DNA of 64,000 bases, from positions 934,001 to 998,000 of the forward strand of contig RPFO01000702.1 in NCBI GenBank assembly GCA_009746045.1, given 5' to 3'. Position 1 is the stretch's first letter, and every line of letters begins with the position of its first letter. The translations under genes and the position numbers were made by a program. This document shows, piece after piece, positions 35,724 to 45,016 of the stretch. The notes under the pieces are model-generated. The model ran no database searches. It was not told where the DNA came from and worked only from the letters and a program-made list of their open reading frames with translations. The stretch comes from Mesostigma viride (lineage: Eukaryota > Streptophyta > Mesostigmatophyceae > Mesostigmatales > Mesostigmataceae).

Positions 35724-37613
35724 CTATTTTTCTGTTAATTCACCGTTTTCATAAAAACTGGAAGCAGTTTGGAAGAAACTTATTGCTTCGTGCGTTAAAT
35801 TTCCAACATTATAATCAATTTCATGTTGTTTGGTTCCTGATACTTGATAAGCTTTAGCTTTGCTATTTGGTGCTAATATTATCAAATGTTCGTCTTTCAT
35901 GTAACCTAGTAATTGATAGGTACTGATAAAAGCTCTATTTGCCGGAAAATTTAATATATCTGTTCCCCATAATTTAGTAGTGTGCGGGAGATTAAGAATT
36001 CCCAAAATTGTAGGGATTATATCAATCTGACTTGCTAAGTTATCTACTTGTTTAGGTTTTAAGATGTGTGGGTTATAAATCATCAATGGTATATGATATT
36101 GTGCAACAGGCAAGTTGACTTTTCCAGCGCTTGCTGCGCAATGGTCAGCAGTAATGACAAAAATGGTATCTTTAAACCACTCTTTTTTTCTTGCTTCTTC
36201 AAAAAATTTACCTATAGCATAATCGGTATATTTTACTGCTGCATTTCTTCCCCCTCCAGAAGGTAAGTCTATTCTTCCATCCGGAAAAGTATATGGACGA
36301 TGATTAGAAGTTGTCATAATTAGAGAAAAAAACGGCTTGCCAGCTTTATAATTTTTATCTAATTCTCCTAACGCTTTAAATAGGAGGTCTTCATCTGCTA
36401 CTCCCCAAACGTTTGAGAAACTTATTTCTTCGGAAGAAAAATTACTGCGATCAATAACTTTATAGCTGTTAGAAGAGAAGAATTTATTCAAATTGTCAAA
36501 ATAGCTATATCCTCCAAAAATAAAGCTAATATCATATTCGGCCTTTTTAAAAATTGTGCTTGCATTAAAAAGGTTTGCGTTATTAGGCCTACGAATAATA
36601 GAAGAGCCAGGGGTCGGGGGTACAGATAAACTGACAGCTTCAAGCCCCCTTACAGTTCTCGTGCCTGTAGCATAAAAATTAGTAAAGAAGATACTATCAT
36701 CAGCTAATTTATCCAGATTAGGAGTTATCGACTCGGTGTTGCCAAATTTTCCCATAAATTTAGCACTCAAGCTTTCTACCATAATTAGTACAACGTTGTA
36801 TTTTTTAGTTTCTAGGTTATTATTTTTATTTACGTATCTTTCTATATTTTTGTTATTTAAAAATTCCTGGTTTGGCTGGATAATATTAGTTCTAACTATA
36901 TCTATTGTCGTATCCTTGGGAAGTTTCTGGTAGAATCGATCGTAATTTAAACTATTGTTAAAAAACGCCGTAAAAAACTCATAACCACCGTTTTTTCCTA
37001 TTTCTATAGCGTATCTATTGGTACTTAGAGTAAATTTTTCCGACTCATAAAATTTTGAAAAACCTAAGCTTAAAGCAAATAAACTTAACGCATATGCTAA
37101 ATAAAATCTTATATTTATCTGTGATATTTGGTTAAAAATATAATTTCTTAAAAAATAGGTCAGTAATATGGAACTTATAGTAAAAGCAACCAAAATCTTA
37201 TATATAGGTAGGGATTCAACTACAGTACCGATGATTTCATGAGTATAAATTAAGTAATCTACTGCAATGAAATTAAAATTAGTGCCAAATTCTTCCCAGA
37301 AAATAATCTGAGCGATTAAGGTGAATATAAGGATGGAGTTAATTAAAAAGTAAGTTCCGAGGGAACAAATTTTGTATATTGTAATTTTGTTCCGTAAAAC
37401 CCTATGAAAACAGCTGCTAATGACTAGCGCTAAAGGAAGAAAATAGGCAATAGCTATAAAATCGTTAATAATTCCTACTAAAAATATACCAGGGAGCTCG
37501 GTTATAGCGATTTGGTTTTGTATTATTCCAAATAAACCTAGGCAAGCTCGAGTAACGAATTGAAATATTAAATATATTCTAATAATTGTAAGATCAAAAA
37601 AACTTTTTAACAT
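35724..37613 (-). CDS. LTA synthase-like membrane phosphotransferase (sulfatase domain)
   Basis: The 629-residue protein has five to six membrane helices (up to about 185) and then an alkaline-phosphatase/sulfatase fold. NVVLIMVESLSAKFMGKFG carries the metal-binding Glu280, TNFYATGTRTVRGLEAV the nucleophile Thr, and VITADHCAAS the C-terminal metal ligands. The family moves phosphoglycerol or phosphoethanolamine onto envelope glycans or lipids. Lipoteichoic acid is not expected in a Gram-negative, so a lipid A or periplasmic-glycan target is more likely. It is separated by 8 bases from the esterase gene upstream. Confidence 0.82.
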   Translation of the reverse strand: MLKSFFDLTIIRIYLIFQFVTRACLGLFGIIQNQIAITELPGIFLVGIINDFIAIAYFLPLALVISSCFHRVLRNKITIYKICSLGTYFLINSILIFTLIAQIIFWEEFGTNFNFIAVDYLIYTHEIIGTVVESLPIYKILVAFTISSILLTYFLRNYIFNQISQINIRFYLAYALSLFALSLGFSKFYESEKFTLSTNRYAIEIGKNGGYEFFTAFFNNSLNYDRFYQKLPKDTTIDIVRTNIIQPNQEFLNNKNIERYVNKNNNLETKKYNVVLIMVESLSAKFMGKFGNTESITPNLDKLADDSIFFTNFYATGTRTVRGLEAVSLSVPPTPGSSIIRRPNNANLFNASTIFKKAEYDISFIFGGYSYFDNLNKFFSSNSYKVIDRSNFSSEEISFSNVWGVADEDLLFKALGELDKNYKAGKPFFSLIMTTSNHRPYTFPDGRIDLPSGGGRNAAVKYTDYAIGKFFEEARKKEWFKDTIFVITADHCAASAGKVNLPVAQYHIPLMIYNPHILKPKQVDNLASQIDIIPTILGILNLPHTTKLWGTDILNFPANRAFISTYQLLGYMKDEHLIILAPNSKAKAYQVSGTKQHEIDYNVGNLTHEAISFFQTASSFYENGELTEK

Positions 37614-37621
37614 CTAATAAA

Positions 37622-38272
37622 TTATATCATTTTATAATTTTTTAAAAATTGCAGGGCAAATTTCAGTCCTTTATCATCAATAGAGTGGGTTAGATTATCA
37701 ATGAGCAGTTTCTCATGTTTAATTTCATTTTTGGTAAAATATTTCGCCGCATTATTGGTTTCTTCGTAATTTACTACATCATCCTCCTTGCCATGAATTA
37801 AGCATATAGGAGTTAATCTGTTAATTAAATTAGTAGGCGGCAATAACCTGCCCGAAAAAGCAATAGTTGCTCCATAAGACTCCATTTGAGTAAGAGTAAG
37901 ATACATTGCTATCATGGCTCCTTGCGAAAATCCAATTAGGATAGTATTTTTATTAGTAATATTAAGCTCCTTTTGCTTATGTTTTATAAGTTCATTAATT
38001 AAAGGAGCATTTTTTTCGGCTAGCTTTAATACTACCGAAGCTGATCTATCTTGTAAGCTGAACCATTGACGTCCAAAAGGTGCCATATCATATGCTTCTA
38101 TTCCATGGGGTGAAATAAAATGACAAGCAGGCATTGCTTTTTGAATATAGGGAACTAAGTTAATCAAATCATTACCGTCAGAGCCAAGCCCATGAAGTAG
38201 GACTACAAGCTTCTCAGGTGTTGGGGTTAGTGAAGCTATTTCTGGATAATCTAAAAATTGATTTTCTTGCAT
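37622..38272 (-). CDS. Alpha/beta-hydrolase, phospholipase/carboxylesterase type
   Basis: The 216-residue protein has the LVVLLHGLGSDGNDLI oxyanion region, the nucleophile elbow GFSQGAM (Ser116), the acid region ICLIHGKEDDVV and the catalytic His in DNLTHSID. It matches the small YpfH/acyl-protein thioesterase group acting on short ester or thioester lipids. It precedes the phosphotransferase gene by 8 bases, so both may act on envelope lipids (inference). Confidence 0.86.
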   Translation of the reverse strand: MQENQFLDYPEIASLTPTPEKLVVLLHGLGSDGNDLINLVPYIQKAMPACHFISPHGIEAYDMAPFGRQWFSLQDRSASVVLKLAEKNAPLINELIKHKQKELNITNKNTILIGFSQGAMIAMYLTLTQMESYGATIAFSGRLLPPTNLINRLTPICLIHGKEDDVVNYEETNNAAKYFTKNEIKHEKLLIDNLTHSIDDKGLKFALQFLKNYKMI

Positions 38273-38479
38273 AATTTTTTAATTTTGATTGTTAACTCTA
38301 ACTAAAATAAATTGCTTCAGCAGCTGCTTTTAATTTTTTAATTCTTTGGAACGTATGTTGTAATAAAAATCACTTCAATAATTTGAATCAAGCCTTGGCT
38401 TTATAGTAAGCACGCTTTTAGGAAAAGTGGACTTTATATGCAAAAATCATATAGTTTAACAAGTGTAAACTATAAAATA

Positions 38480-39811
38480 CTATAATATAAATTTTGCCAA
38501 ATCTCTATTTTTAATCAACCCTTCTAGTCCTTTATTAACAAATTCTCTATCAATTAGAATCTTCTTTTCTTTCATATCACTTGCTCTAAAACTAATATCT
38601 TCAAGTAGATGCTCTAATATAGTATGAAGTCTTCTAGCACCTATATCTTCAATTTCAATGTTAAAGTTTGAAGCGTGATGTGCTATCTCTTCAATTGCCT
38701 CTTTAGAAAAGGTAAGATTCACTTTTTCAGTAGCAATTAAAGCTGTATATTGCTTTATAAGGCTGGCTTCAGGTTCAACTAATATTTTAATTAGATCTTC
38801 TTTGGTTAAAGAAGTCATCTCTACCCTAATAGGAAGCCTACCTTGTAACTCTGGTAAAAGGTCGGAAGGTTTTGACAAATGAAAAGCTCCTGAGGCTATA
38901 AATAAAATATGGTCTGTTTTAATAGTACCGTATTTTGTTACCACATTTGTTCCTTCGATTAGAGGAAGCAAATCTCGTTGTACGCCTTCTCTGCTAACTT
39001 CTCCGCCTTTTCCTTCTGATCGTGAAGTTATTTTATCTATTTCATCAAGGAAAACTATTCCGTCGTTTTCAACTGCTTTTAATGCAGCTGATACTATTTT
39101 TTCCTGATCTACCATTTTTTCTGATTCTTCAGAAGTAATGACTTGTAAGGCTTCTTGAACGGTTAGTTTTTTTAATTTAGTTTTTTCACCGCCAAAAGCT
39201 TTACCGATCATATCGCTAATATTTAGAACCCCCATGGCAGCTCCTGGCATACCTGGGATTTCAAAACTTCCTCCCCCCATAGGCGAGGGGGTGTAGTTTA
39301 CGCCAATTTCTATTTCAGAGTTATTAAGTTCTCCCGATAAAATTTTTGCTCGAAATTTCTCTCTAGTTTCAGGAGAAGCGGTTTTACCAACTACTGCGTC
39401 AAGAATTCTTTCTACTGCCTGCAGCTGGGCGTTTTTTTCAACTTCGGCTTTGGCTTTAGCTTTATATGAGCTAACAGCAATTTCAGCTAAATCCCTAATT
39501 ATCGATTCAACATCACGCCCCACATAACCTACTTCGGTAAATTTTGTTGCCTCTACTTTGATAAAAGGTGAATCAGCTAATCGTGCAAGCCTTCTGGCTA
39601 TTTCGGTTTTACCTACTCCAGTAGAGCCGATCATTAGAATATTTTTAGGCGATATTTCGCTTCGCATTGGTTCATCTACATGGATTCTTCTGTATCTATT
39701 TCTAAGTGCAACAGCTACAGCTTTTTTAGCAGCGTGCTGACCTACGATAAACCTATCTAGTTCGGCAACTATTTCTGCTGGAGTCAGGCCCATATTTTTT
39801 TTTGAACTCAT
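38480..39811 (-). CDS. hslU: HslVU protease ATPase subunit HslU
   Basis: This AAA+ unfoldase feeds HslV. The N-terminus [31 protein letters not shown] is diagnostic, Walker A is GSTGVGKTE and Walker [10 protein letters not shown]. The I-domain and the pore loop EVGYVGRD are present. The length is 443 residues. Its start overlaps the end of hslV by 4 bases. Confidence 0.97.
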   Translation of the reverse strand: MSSKKNMGLTPAEIVAELDRFIVGQHAAKKAVAVALRNRYRRIHVDEPMRSEISPKNILMIGSTGVGKTEIARRLARLADSPFIKVEATKFTEVGYVGRDVESIIRDLAEIAVSSYKAKAKAEVEKNAQLQAVERILDAVVGKTASPETREKFRAKILSGELNNSEIEIGVNYTPSPMGGGSFEIPGMPGAAMGVLNISDMIGKAFGGEKTKLKKLTVQEALQVITSEESEKMVDQEKIVSAALKAVENDGIVFLDEIDKITSRSEGKGGEVSREGVQRDLLPLIEGTNVVTKYGTIKTDHILFIASGAFHLSKPSDLLPELQGRLPIRVEMTSLTKEDLIKILVEPEASLIKQYTALIATEKVNLTFSKEAIEEIAHHASNFNIEIEDIGARRLHTILEHLLEDISFRASDMKEKKILIDREFVNKGLEGLIKNRDLAKFIL

Positions 39812-40368
39812 ATTACTTTCTCAATGATTATATTATGATTAGACATTACGCATATATCTGCTGCTATATGCATTGATTTTAAAGCAATTTCTTCGGCAGA
39901 TAAGGGAGTGTCTATAGACATCAAAGCTCTAGCGGCAGATAGAGCAAAGAATCCACCAGAGCCGATAGCTGCAATATTGTTTTCTGGTTCTATTACATCT
40001 CCGTTACCTGAAACTATAAGAATATTATTTTTATCCGCAACTATTAACATTGCTTCAAGACGCCGGAGGTATTTGTCCGTACGCCAGTCTTTAGCAAGTT
40101 CAACAGCGCTTCTAACAAGCTGGTTGGAATGTTTTTCCAATTTTGTTTCTAAACGTTCGAAAAGCGTAAAAGCATCAGCGGTAGAACCAGCAAAACCTGC
40201 CACTATTTTGTTATTACACAGAGTACGAAGTTTTCGGGCTGTGGATTTCATAACCATGTTACCAAGAGAAACCTGACCGTCAGCAGCTATTACGATCTCG
40301 TTACCTTTTTTTAGGCAAAGTATGGTAGTCCCTCTTAACCCCGTATTATTATTTAAATTATCTGACAT
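39808..40368 (-). CDS. hslV: HslVU protease peptidase subunit HslV
   Basis: This proteasome-like threonine peptidase has its catalytic Thr in [22 protein letters not shown] (after a 13-14 residue propeptide) and [17 protein letters not shown]. The length of 186 residues is normal. It is translationally coupled to hslU, and the pair forms the two-component ATP-dependent protease. Confidence 0.97.
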   Translation of the reverse strand: MSDNLNNNTGLRGTTILCLKKGNEIVIAADGQVSLGNMVMKSTARKLRTLCNNKIVAGFAGSTADAFTLFERLETKLEKHSNQLVRSAVELAKDWRTDKYLRRLEAMLIVADKNNILIVSGNGDVIEPENNIAAIGSGGFFALSAARALMSIDTPLSAEEIALKSMHIAADICVMSNHNIIIEKVI

Positions 40369-40448
40369 AAAAATTTTTCTTTATAAACCTTGTACAAACT
40401 ATCAATTTAGTAGATAATTATCAAGGGTGAATTTTGCAAGTGTAACGA

Positions 40449-40811
40449 ATGAATTTATATTCCATATATGCTGGCGACGTAGGTAAAAATTCCGATCCGG
40501 TAATAATTAAACAAGGATTTTCACCTGTTGCTAGTGTTTTTAACCTGTTTTGGGCAATATACCATAGAATGTGGTTAGTTGTCATTTTAGTTATGGTAGC
40601 TAATTTTATCGTAATTTCCTTTAGTGAAACAGAAGTTGTTTCACTAATAGGGAATTTAAAATATATTGTTCAGTTTTTCATCTTTGGGTTTTTTGCCACA
40701 GAAACTAGAGAATTTTATGCAAGGAAACGTGGCATGCAGCTAGATGATATAATACTTGCTAATTCTGAAGAAGAAGCTGAGCTAAAGTATATGACACGAA
40801 CTAATATCTAA
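40449..40811 (+). CDS. DUF2628 membrane protein
   Basis: The 120-residue protein matches DUF2628: FSPVASVFNLFWAIYHRMWLVVILVMVANFIV, two membrane segments and FGFFATETREFYARKRGMQ. The function is unknown. It starts the plus-strand run DUF2628-HIT-asd-GS-like-aprD-aprE and is divergent from hslV. Confidence 0.75.
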   Translation: MNLYSIYAGDVGKNSDPVIIKQGFSPVASVFNLFWAIYHRMWLVVILVMVANFIVISFSETEVVSLIGNLKYIVQFFIFGFFATETREFYARKRGMQLDDIILANSEEEAELKYMTRTNI

Positions 40812-40839
40812 TTTTGAATAAAAATATAATAAATATCAT

Positions 40840-41184
40840 ATGTACGATACGAATAATATTTTTGCTAAAATAATCAGAGGTGAAATATCATCTTCTAAGG
40901 TTTATGAAGATGAATATATTATCGCTATAAATGATATAAATCCTGTTGCTCCTATCCATATCCTAGTTATCCCAAAAGGTGGATATAGAAATTTTGATGA
41001 GTTTAGTCAAAAAGCCAGGCCAGAAGAATTAACCCATTATTTCAGAAAAATATCAGATATAGCTAAGTCTCAAGGAGCAGAAGAATATCGCATTGTTAGC
41101 AATAATGGCTCATCTTCAGGACAAACTGTTTTCCATTTTCATACTCATATTATTGCTGGGGCAAGCTTTAGTAAATTAATTTAA
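40840..41184 (+). CDS. HIT-family nucleotide hydrolase
   Basis: The 114-residue histidine-triad protein (HINT-like) begins NIFAKIIRGEISSSKVYEDE and ends with the FHFHTHIIAG triad. It hydrolyses adenosine phosphoramidates or dinucleoside polyphosphates. It sits between DUF2628 and asd with short spacers. Confidence 0.92.
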   Translation: MYDTNNIFAKIIRGEISSSKVYEDEYIIAINDINPVAPIHILVIPKGGYRNFDEFSQKARPEELTHYFRKISDIAKSQGAEEYRIVSNNGSSSGQTVFHFHTHIIAGASFSKLI

Positions 41185-41201
41185 AATGAATATAATAAAA
41201 A

Positions 41202-42203
41202 ATGAAAAAATATAATGTAGCTGTAATAGGTGCAACAGGTAATGTCGGACGAGAGTTACTTAATTCGCTTAGTCAAAGAAACTTTCCTGTAAACAAAATT
41301 TTTGCAGCAGCCTCTGCCGATTCGGTAGGGAAATCGGTAAGTTTTGGTGATAGCACTATTAAGGTATGCCAAATAACGGATCTTGATTTTTCTGATATTG
41401 ATTTTGCTTTTTTCTGTGCAGGTTCAAAAGTATCAAAGCAATATGCGAAAACAGCCGCAAGTAAAGGATGTACGGTCATTGACAAATCCTCTCTCTTTAG
41501 GCTGGAGGATGATGTACCGCTAGTTGTTCCTGAGGCAAATATTTCTGTCTTAAAAAATTTTAAATCTGGTGGTATTATATCCAATCCTAATTGTTGTTCC
41601 ATACCTCTTGCGGTAGCTTTAAAGCCCCTAGATAATGCGGCAAAAATAAAACGAGTAGTAATTTCCACTTACCAATCAGTTTCTGGAGCTGGGAAAGAAG
41701 CTATGGATGAGCTATATCTCCAAACCAAAGCCAAATTTATTTTTGAGAATATACCACCAAAAGTCTTTCCGACACAAATTGCATTTAATTTATTTCCCCA
41801 TATCGGCGATTTTCATGAAAATGGAATTACTGACGAAGAGTATAAAATAGAGCAGGAGCTAAAAAAAATTATCGGCAGGGATATTAAGGTCAGTGTCACA
41901 TGTGTGCGAGTTCCTGTTTTTGTTTCCCATTCCATGTCAGTTAATGTAGAATTTGAAAATAAAATAAACGCAAAAGAGGCAGAGGAGATTCTTTCGGAGT
42001 TAGACGGAATTATCACTTATAGTTGTAATAATGAAATAAAATATGCAACTCCTGTTGACGTTGTAGAAGAAGATGGAGTATATATCTCTAGAATAAGAGA
42101 TGACAATTCTTGTAACAACACTATTAATATGTGGGTAACTACTGATAATTTACGTAAAGGTGCTGCGCTAAATGCAGTCCAAATAGCTGAAGAATTAATT
42201 TAA
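41202..42203 (+). CDS. asd: Aspartate-semialdehyde dehydrogenase
   Basis: The enzyme makes aspartate semialdehyde for diaminopimelate, lysine and threonine synthesis. The NADP loop is [11 protein letters not shown] (10-20), and the active Cys lies in [10 protein letters not shown] (Cys131). [10 protein letters not shown] and the C-terminal [20 protein letters not shown] are conserved. The length of 333 residues is full. Retaining it fits the peptidoglycan genes seen here, since it supplies diaminopimelate. Confidence 0.96.
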   Translation: MKKYNVAVIGATGNVGRELLNSLSQRNFPVNKIFAAASADSVGKSVSFGDSTIKVCQITDLDFSDIDFAFFCAGSKVSKQYAKTAASKGCTVIDKSSLFRLEDDVPLVVPEANISVLKNFKSGGIISNPNCCSIPLAVALKPLDNAAKIKRVVISTYQSVSGAGKEAMDELYLQTKAKFIFENIPPKVFPTQIAFNLFPHIGDFHENGITDEEYKIEQELKKIIGRDIKVSVTCVRVPVFVSHSMSVNVEFENKINAKEAEEILSELDGIITYSCNNEIKYATPVDVVEEDGVYISRIRDDNSCNNTINMWVTTDNLRKGAALNAVQIAEELI

Positions 42204-42245
42204 AGTTGTATGAAAACAATAAAATTAAAATACAAGGGATTGTAA

Positions 42246-43193
42246 ATGTATTTAACAAATGAAAATTTAACTTTTGTCAAAAAAAATGAATCTTTATTTG
42301 TTTCGCTCAAATATCTAGATTCCCAGGGTAATTTAAATCAGGTTGATAGTGCTACTAAAAATGTCTTAACTGACCCCCATAATCACGGGTTTGAGCTAAG
42401 TAAAAATATATGTTTACTACCGATTGATTCTAAGGGATTTTGTGATCCATTTCGGTCTTTGCCTACTACTAGTTTTTTGTGCGTTAATCTAGCAGAAGAC
42501 TTAAACATTAGAAAGTATGCTAGCAAACTTATCTGTGATTTTCTTCCTAATATGGTAGCAACATTTGAAGCTGAAATAAAATTCTGGGTAGAACCTTCGG
42601 GAGAAGAAAGTGAGGTGTGGAAGGTAGATCCATTTGATTGCTATAGCAATTTACGTAGTGATATCCTTGAAACACTAGAAAAAATTGATATTAAAACCAC
42701 TATCCATAGGCCTGGAAATAAAAAAGGTGAGTGTATAATAGGATTTAAGGGGGAGAATATTATAGATTTAGCTGATAATTTTATCCTTACAAGATTTGTT
42801 ATAAATAATATAGCCGCAGACTATGGCTACAGGGTACTTTTTAACAAAGACAAAGAACAAAACCTTAAGTTGATTTTGGTATGCAATAATAACGACGGGC
42901 AAATGTTTCTAGATAATTTTATCGCTAATTACCCATTAATATTAGAATATAACAACCTATTGCAAATGAGCAATTTAAGCTCTAAATCTTTATCAAAAAG
43001 AATACTTTTTAATGAAGATTGTAAATTGCACGTGAAATTCTCCACCGGAAGCAATTTTATTCCTTATATGAATTTTGCCTTTGTTGTTCTTTGCCTTTCA
43101 GAAAATACAGAAATTTTGACAAGATTAAAACAAAAGGAATTTGTAAAATTTATTAAGTATTATAAGGGAAAAGTGTTAATAAAAACTAGCTAA
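42246..43193 (+). CDS. Degraded, truncated glutamine-synthetase-like protein
   Basis: The 315-residue protein follows the glutamine synthetase I pattern over its first 210 residues. It has a beta-grasp-like N-terminus (SLKYLDSQGN, then CLLPIDSKGFCDPFRSLPTTSFLCVNL), the metal-region strand MVATFEAEIKFWVE (Glu108, Glu110) and TIHRPGNKKGECIIGFKGENIIDLADNFILTRFVINNIAADYGYRVLFNKD. In GS the latter reads HhExapGQxEI...AD...K..vk.vA..hG..atFMpKP. The key Glu after His is lost. The usual 440-470 residues are cut to 315, without the conserved ATP and adenylylation regions. It is probably catalytically inactive. It lies 52 bases before aprD. Confidence 0.55.
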   Translation: MYLTNENLTFVKKNESLFVSLKYLDSQGNLNQVDSATKNVLTDPHNHGFELSKNICLLPIDSKGFCDPFRSLPTTSFLCVNLAEDLNIRKYASKLICDFLPNMVATFEAEIKFWVEPSGEESEVWKVDPFDCYSNLRSDILETLEKIDIKTTIHRPGNKKGECIIGFKGENIIDLADNFILTRFVINNIAADYGYRVLFNKDKEQNLKLILVCNNNDGQMFLDNFIANYPLILEYNNLLQMSNLSSKSLSKRILFNEDCKLHVKFSTGSNFIPYMNFAFVVLCLSENTEILTRLKQKEFVKFIKYYKGKVLIKTS

Positions 43194-43229
43194 TATTTAA
43201 TAAATTATGTATAATACCCATCTAAAAAT

Positions 43230-44999
43230 ATGGTCATTAATATTATGAATCAGAAAGAGGCCAAGAAAAAGGATAATCCACTGAAAATTGCTTTAGATAA
43301 ATGTGAGGCAGCTTTTAAAATTACGTTTGTGTTTGCTTTTATAATCAACTTGTTAATGTTAGTGACTCCTTTATATTCCTTACAAGTACTAGACAGAGTT
43401 ATAGGAAGCGGTAATTTAGATACTTTATTATTGCTCTCTTTGATTATTGGATCGATATATTTTGTGCATGGTCTCTTACAGATAGCTCGGTCTTTTACTT
43501 TAATAAAAGTTGGAGAATGGCTTGATAATACTTTATCTCCAATTATTTTTAGCCACTCAATTTCTGCATCGGCTACTAAAGTTAATCCGGCTTCCAGCCA
43601 ACTGCTCCGGGACTTTCAGACCTTAAAGACTTTTCTAACCAGTACAGGGATTAATACTGTTTTTGATGCTCCTTGGAGTATAGTATATATTGTAATAATT
43701 TTCTTGATTCATCCCTATATTGGGTGGATTACAATTGCAGGAGCAGTAATTATTGTTGCTTTTGCATTTTTTAATGCGGTAGCTACCAATAAAACCCTTG
43801 GCGAAGCTACTGAATTTTCAATCAAAGGTATGACCCAGGCCGATGTTGCAAATAGAAATGCTGAAGCGGTAGAGGCAATGGGTATGATTAAAAATGTTAC
43901 CAAGAATTGGGCAAAATTTAATGAAGCCTCTCTTGCTAAGCAATCTGTAGCCAGTTATAGAAACGGTATAATCTCTAATTTTTCCAGATTTATTCGAAAT
44001 ATTATGACGATGGCTGTTACCGGTACCGGTGCTTATGTTGTGGTAAAAACGGGTGGTCAAGATATGACTACCGGCGGTATGATTGCCAGTTCTATTATAG
44101 TAGGGAAAGCTTTAGCCCCTTTTGATAACTCTATTGTTATGTGGAAAACTATTAGCAGTGCTATTAAGTCTTATAAAACAATTAACGAATCTTTTAATAA
44201 CTATCAGGAAAGAGACCAGGCCATGCCGATACCACAGGTGGAAGGTCATTTGACAGTAGAAAATATTTTTTATGTTATACCGACTAAGCCTGGAACTCCT
44301 CAGTCTTTAGTACCAAGGTATATTTTAAAAGGAGTGTCTTTTTCTCTGCAACCTGGTGAGATATTAGCTATTATTGGTGCTAGTGCTGCCGGCAAGTCTA
44401 CTCTTGCAAAAATAATTGTAGGTGTTTGGAATGCTTCTACGGGTTCAGTAAGGCTTGACGGAGGGGATGTATACACTTGGAATAGGCAAAATTTTGGCGA
44501 GCATGTCGGTTATTTGCCCCAAGGGATTGAGCTTTTTAGCGGTACTATCAAAGAAAATATAGCAAGGATGGCAGAAGAAGTATCACCGGAGAAAGTAATT
44601 GAGACGGCAAAAATGTGTGGTGCTCATGAAATAATACTGCGCTTTCCGGAGGGGTATGATACAGATATAGGTAATGCTGGCTCAAATCTATCTGGCGGCC
44701 AGCGGCAAAGGATAGGGTTAGCCAGGGCTTTTTATGGTAATCCGAAGCTTGTGGTTCTCGATGAACCTAATGCTAATTTGGATGAGGCTGGAGAACTTGC
44801 TCTTTCAACGGCGCTCAGAGAAGCAAAAAAGAAAGGAATAGGTGTCATCGTTATTTCACACCGGCCGTCTGTATTGTCGGAAGTAGATAAGATAATGGTT
44901 TTACAAGATGGAGCTGTAGCAAGTTTTGGTTCAAAAGAAGAAGTTCAAGGGCGGATAAAAATGCTTCAAAATGGTATGATTCATATTAATGAACAGTAA
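43230..44999 (+). CDS. aprD: Type I secretion permease/ATPase AprD
   Basis: This is the inner-membrane ABC transporter of a type I secretion system, PrtD/AprD type. Membrane segments lie around residues 30-310, followed by the nucleotide-binding domain with Walker A IGASAAGKST (about 381-390), signature LSGGQRQRIGLARA and Walker B VVLDEPNANLDEAG. The 589-residue length is normal. ATG 43245 (MNQKEAKK) is an alternative start. aprE follows by 17 bases; the TolC partner is elsewhere. Confidence 0.93.
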   Translation: MVINIMNQKEAKKKDNPLKIALDKCEAAFKITFVFAFIINLLMLVTPLYSLQVLDRVIGSGNLDTLLLLSLIIGSIYFVHGLLQIARSFTLIKVGEWLDNTLSPIIFSHSISASATKVNPASSQLLRDFQTLKTFLTSTGINTVFDAPWSIVYIVIIFLIHPYIGWITIAGAVIIVAFAFFNAVATNKTLGEATEFSIKGMTQADVANRNAEAVEAMGMIKNVTKNWAKFNEASLAKQSVASYRNGIISNFSRFIRNIMTMAVTGTGAYVVVKTGGQDMTTGGMIASSIIVGKALAPFDNSIVMWKTISSAIKSYKTINESFNNYQERDQAMPIPQVEGHLTVENIFYVIPTKPGTPQSLVPRYILKGVSFSLQPGEILAIIGASAAGKSTLAKIIVGVWNASTGSVRLDGGDVYTWNRQNFGEHVGYLPQGIELFSGTIKENIARMAEEVSPEKVIETAKMCGAHEIILRFPEGYDTDIGNAGSNLSGGQRQRIGLARAFYGNPKLVVLDEPNANLDEAGELALSTALREAKKKGIGVIVISHRPSVLSEVDKIMVLQDGAVASFGSKEEVQGRIKMLQNGMIHINEQ

Positions 45000-45016
45000 T
45001 AAATATATTTTCGGTT

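Noticed and set aside
40369..40448. Heat-shock promoter ahead of hslV (CTTGATA on the minus strand)
   Set aside because: The -10 region at the expected distance is poor, so the sequence does not support it.
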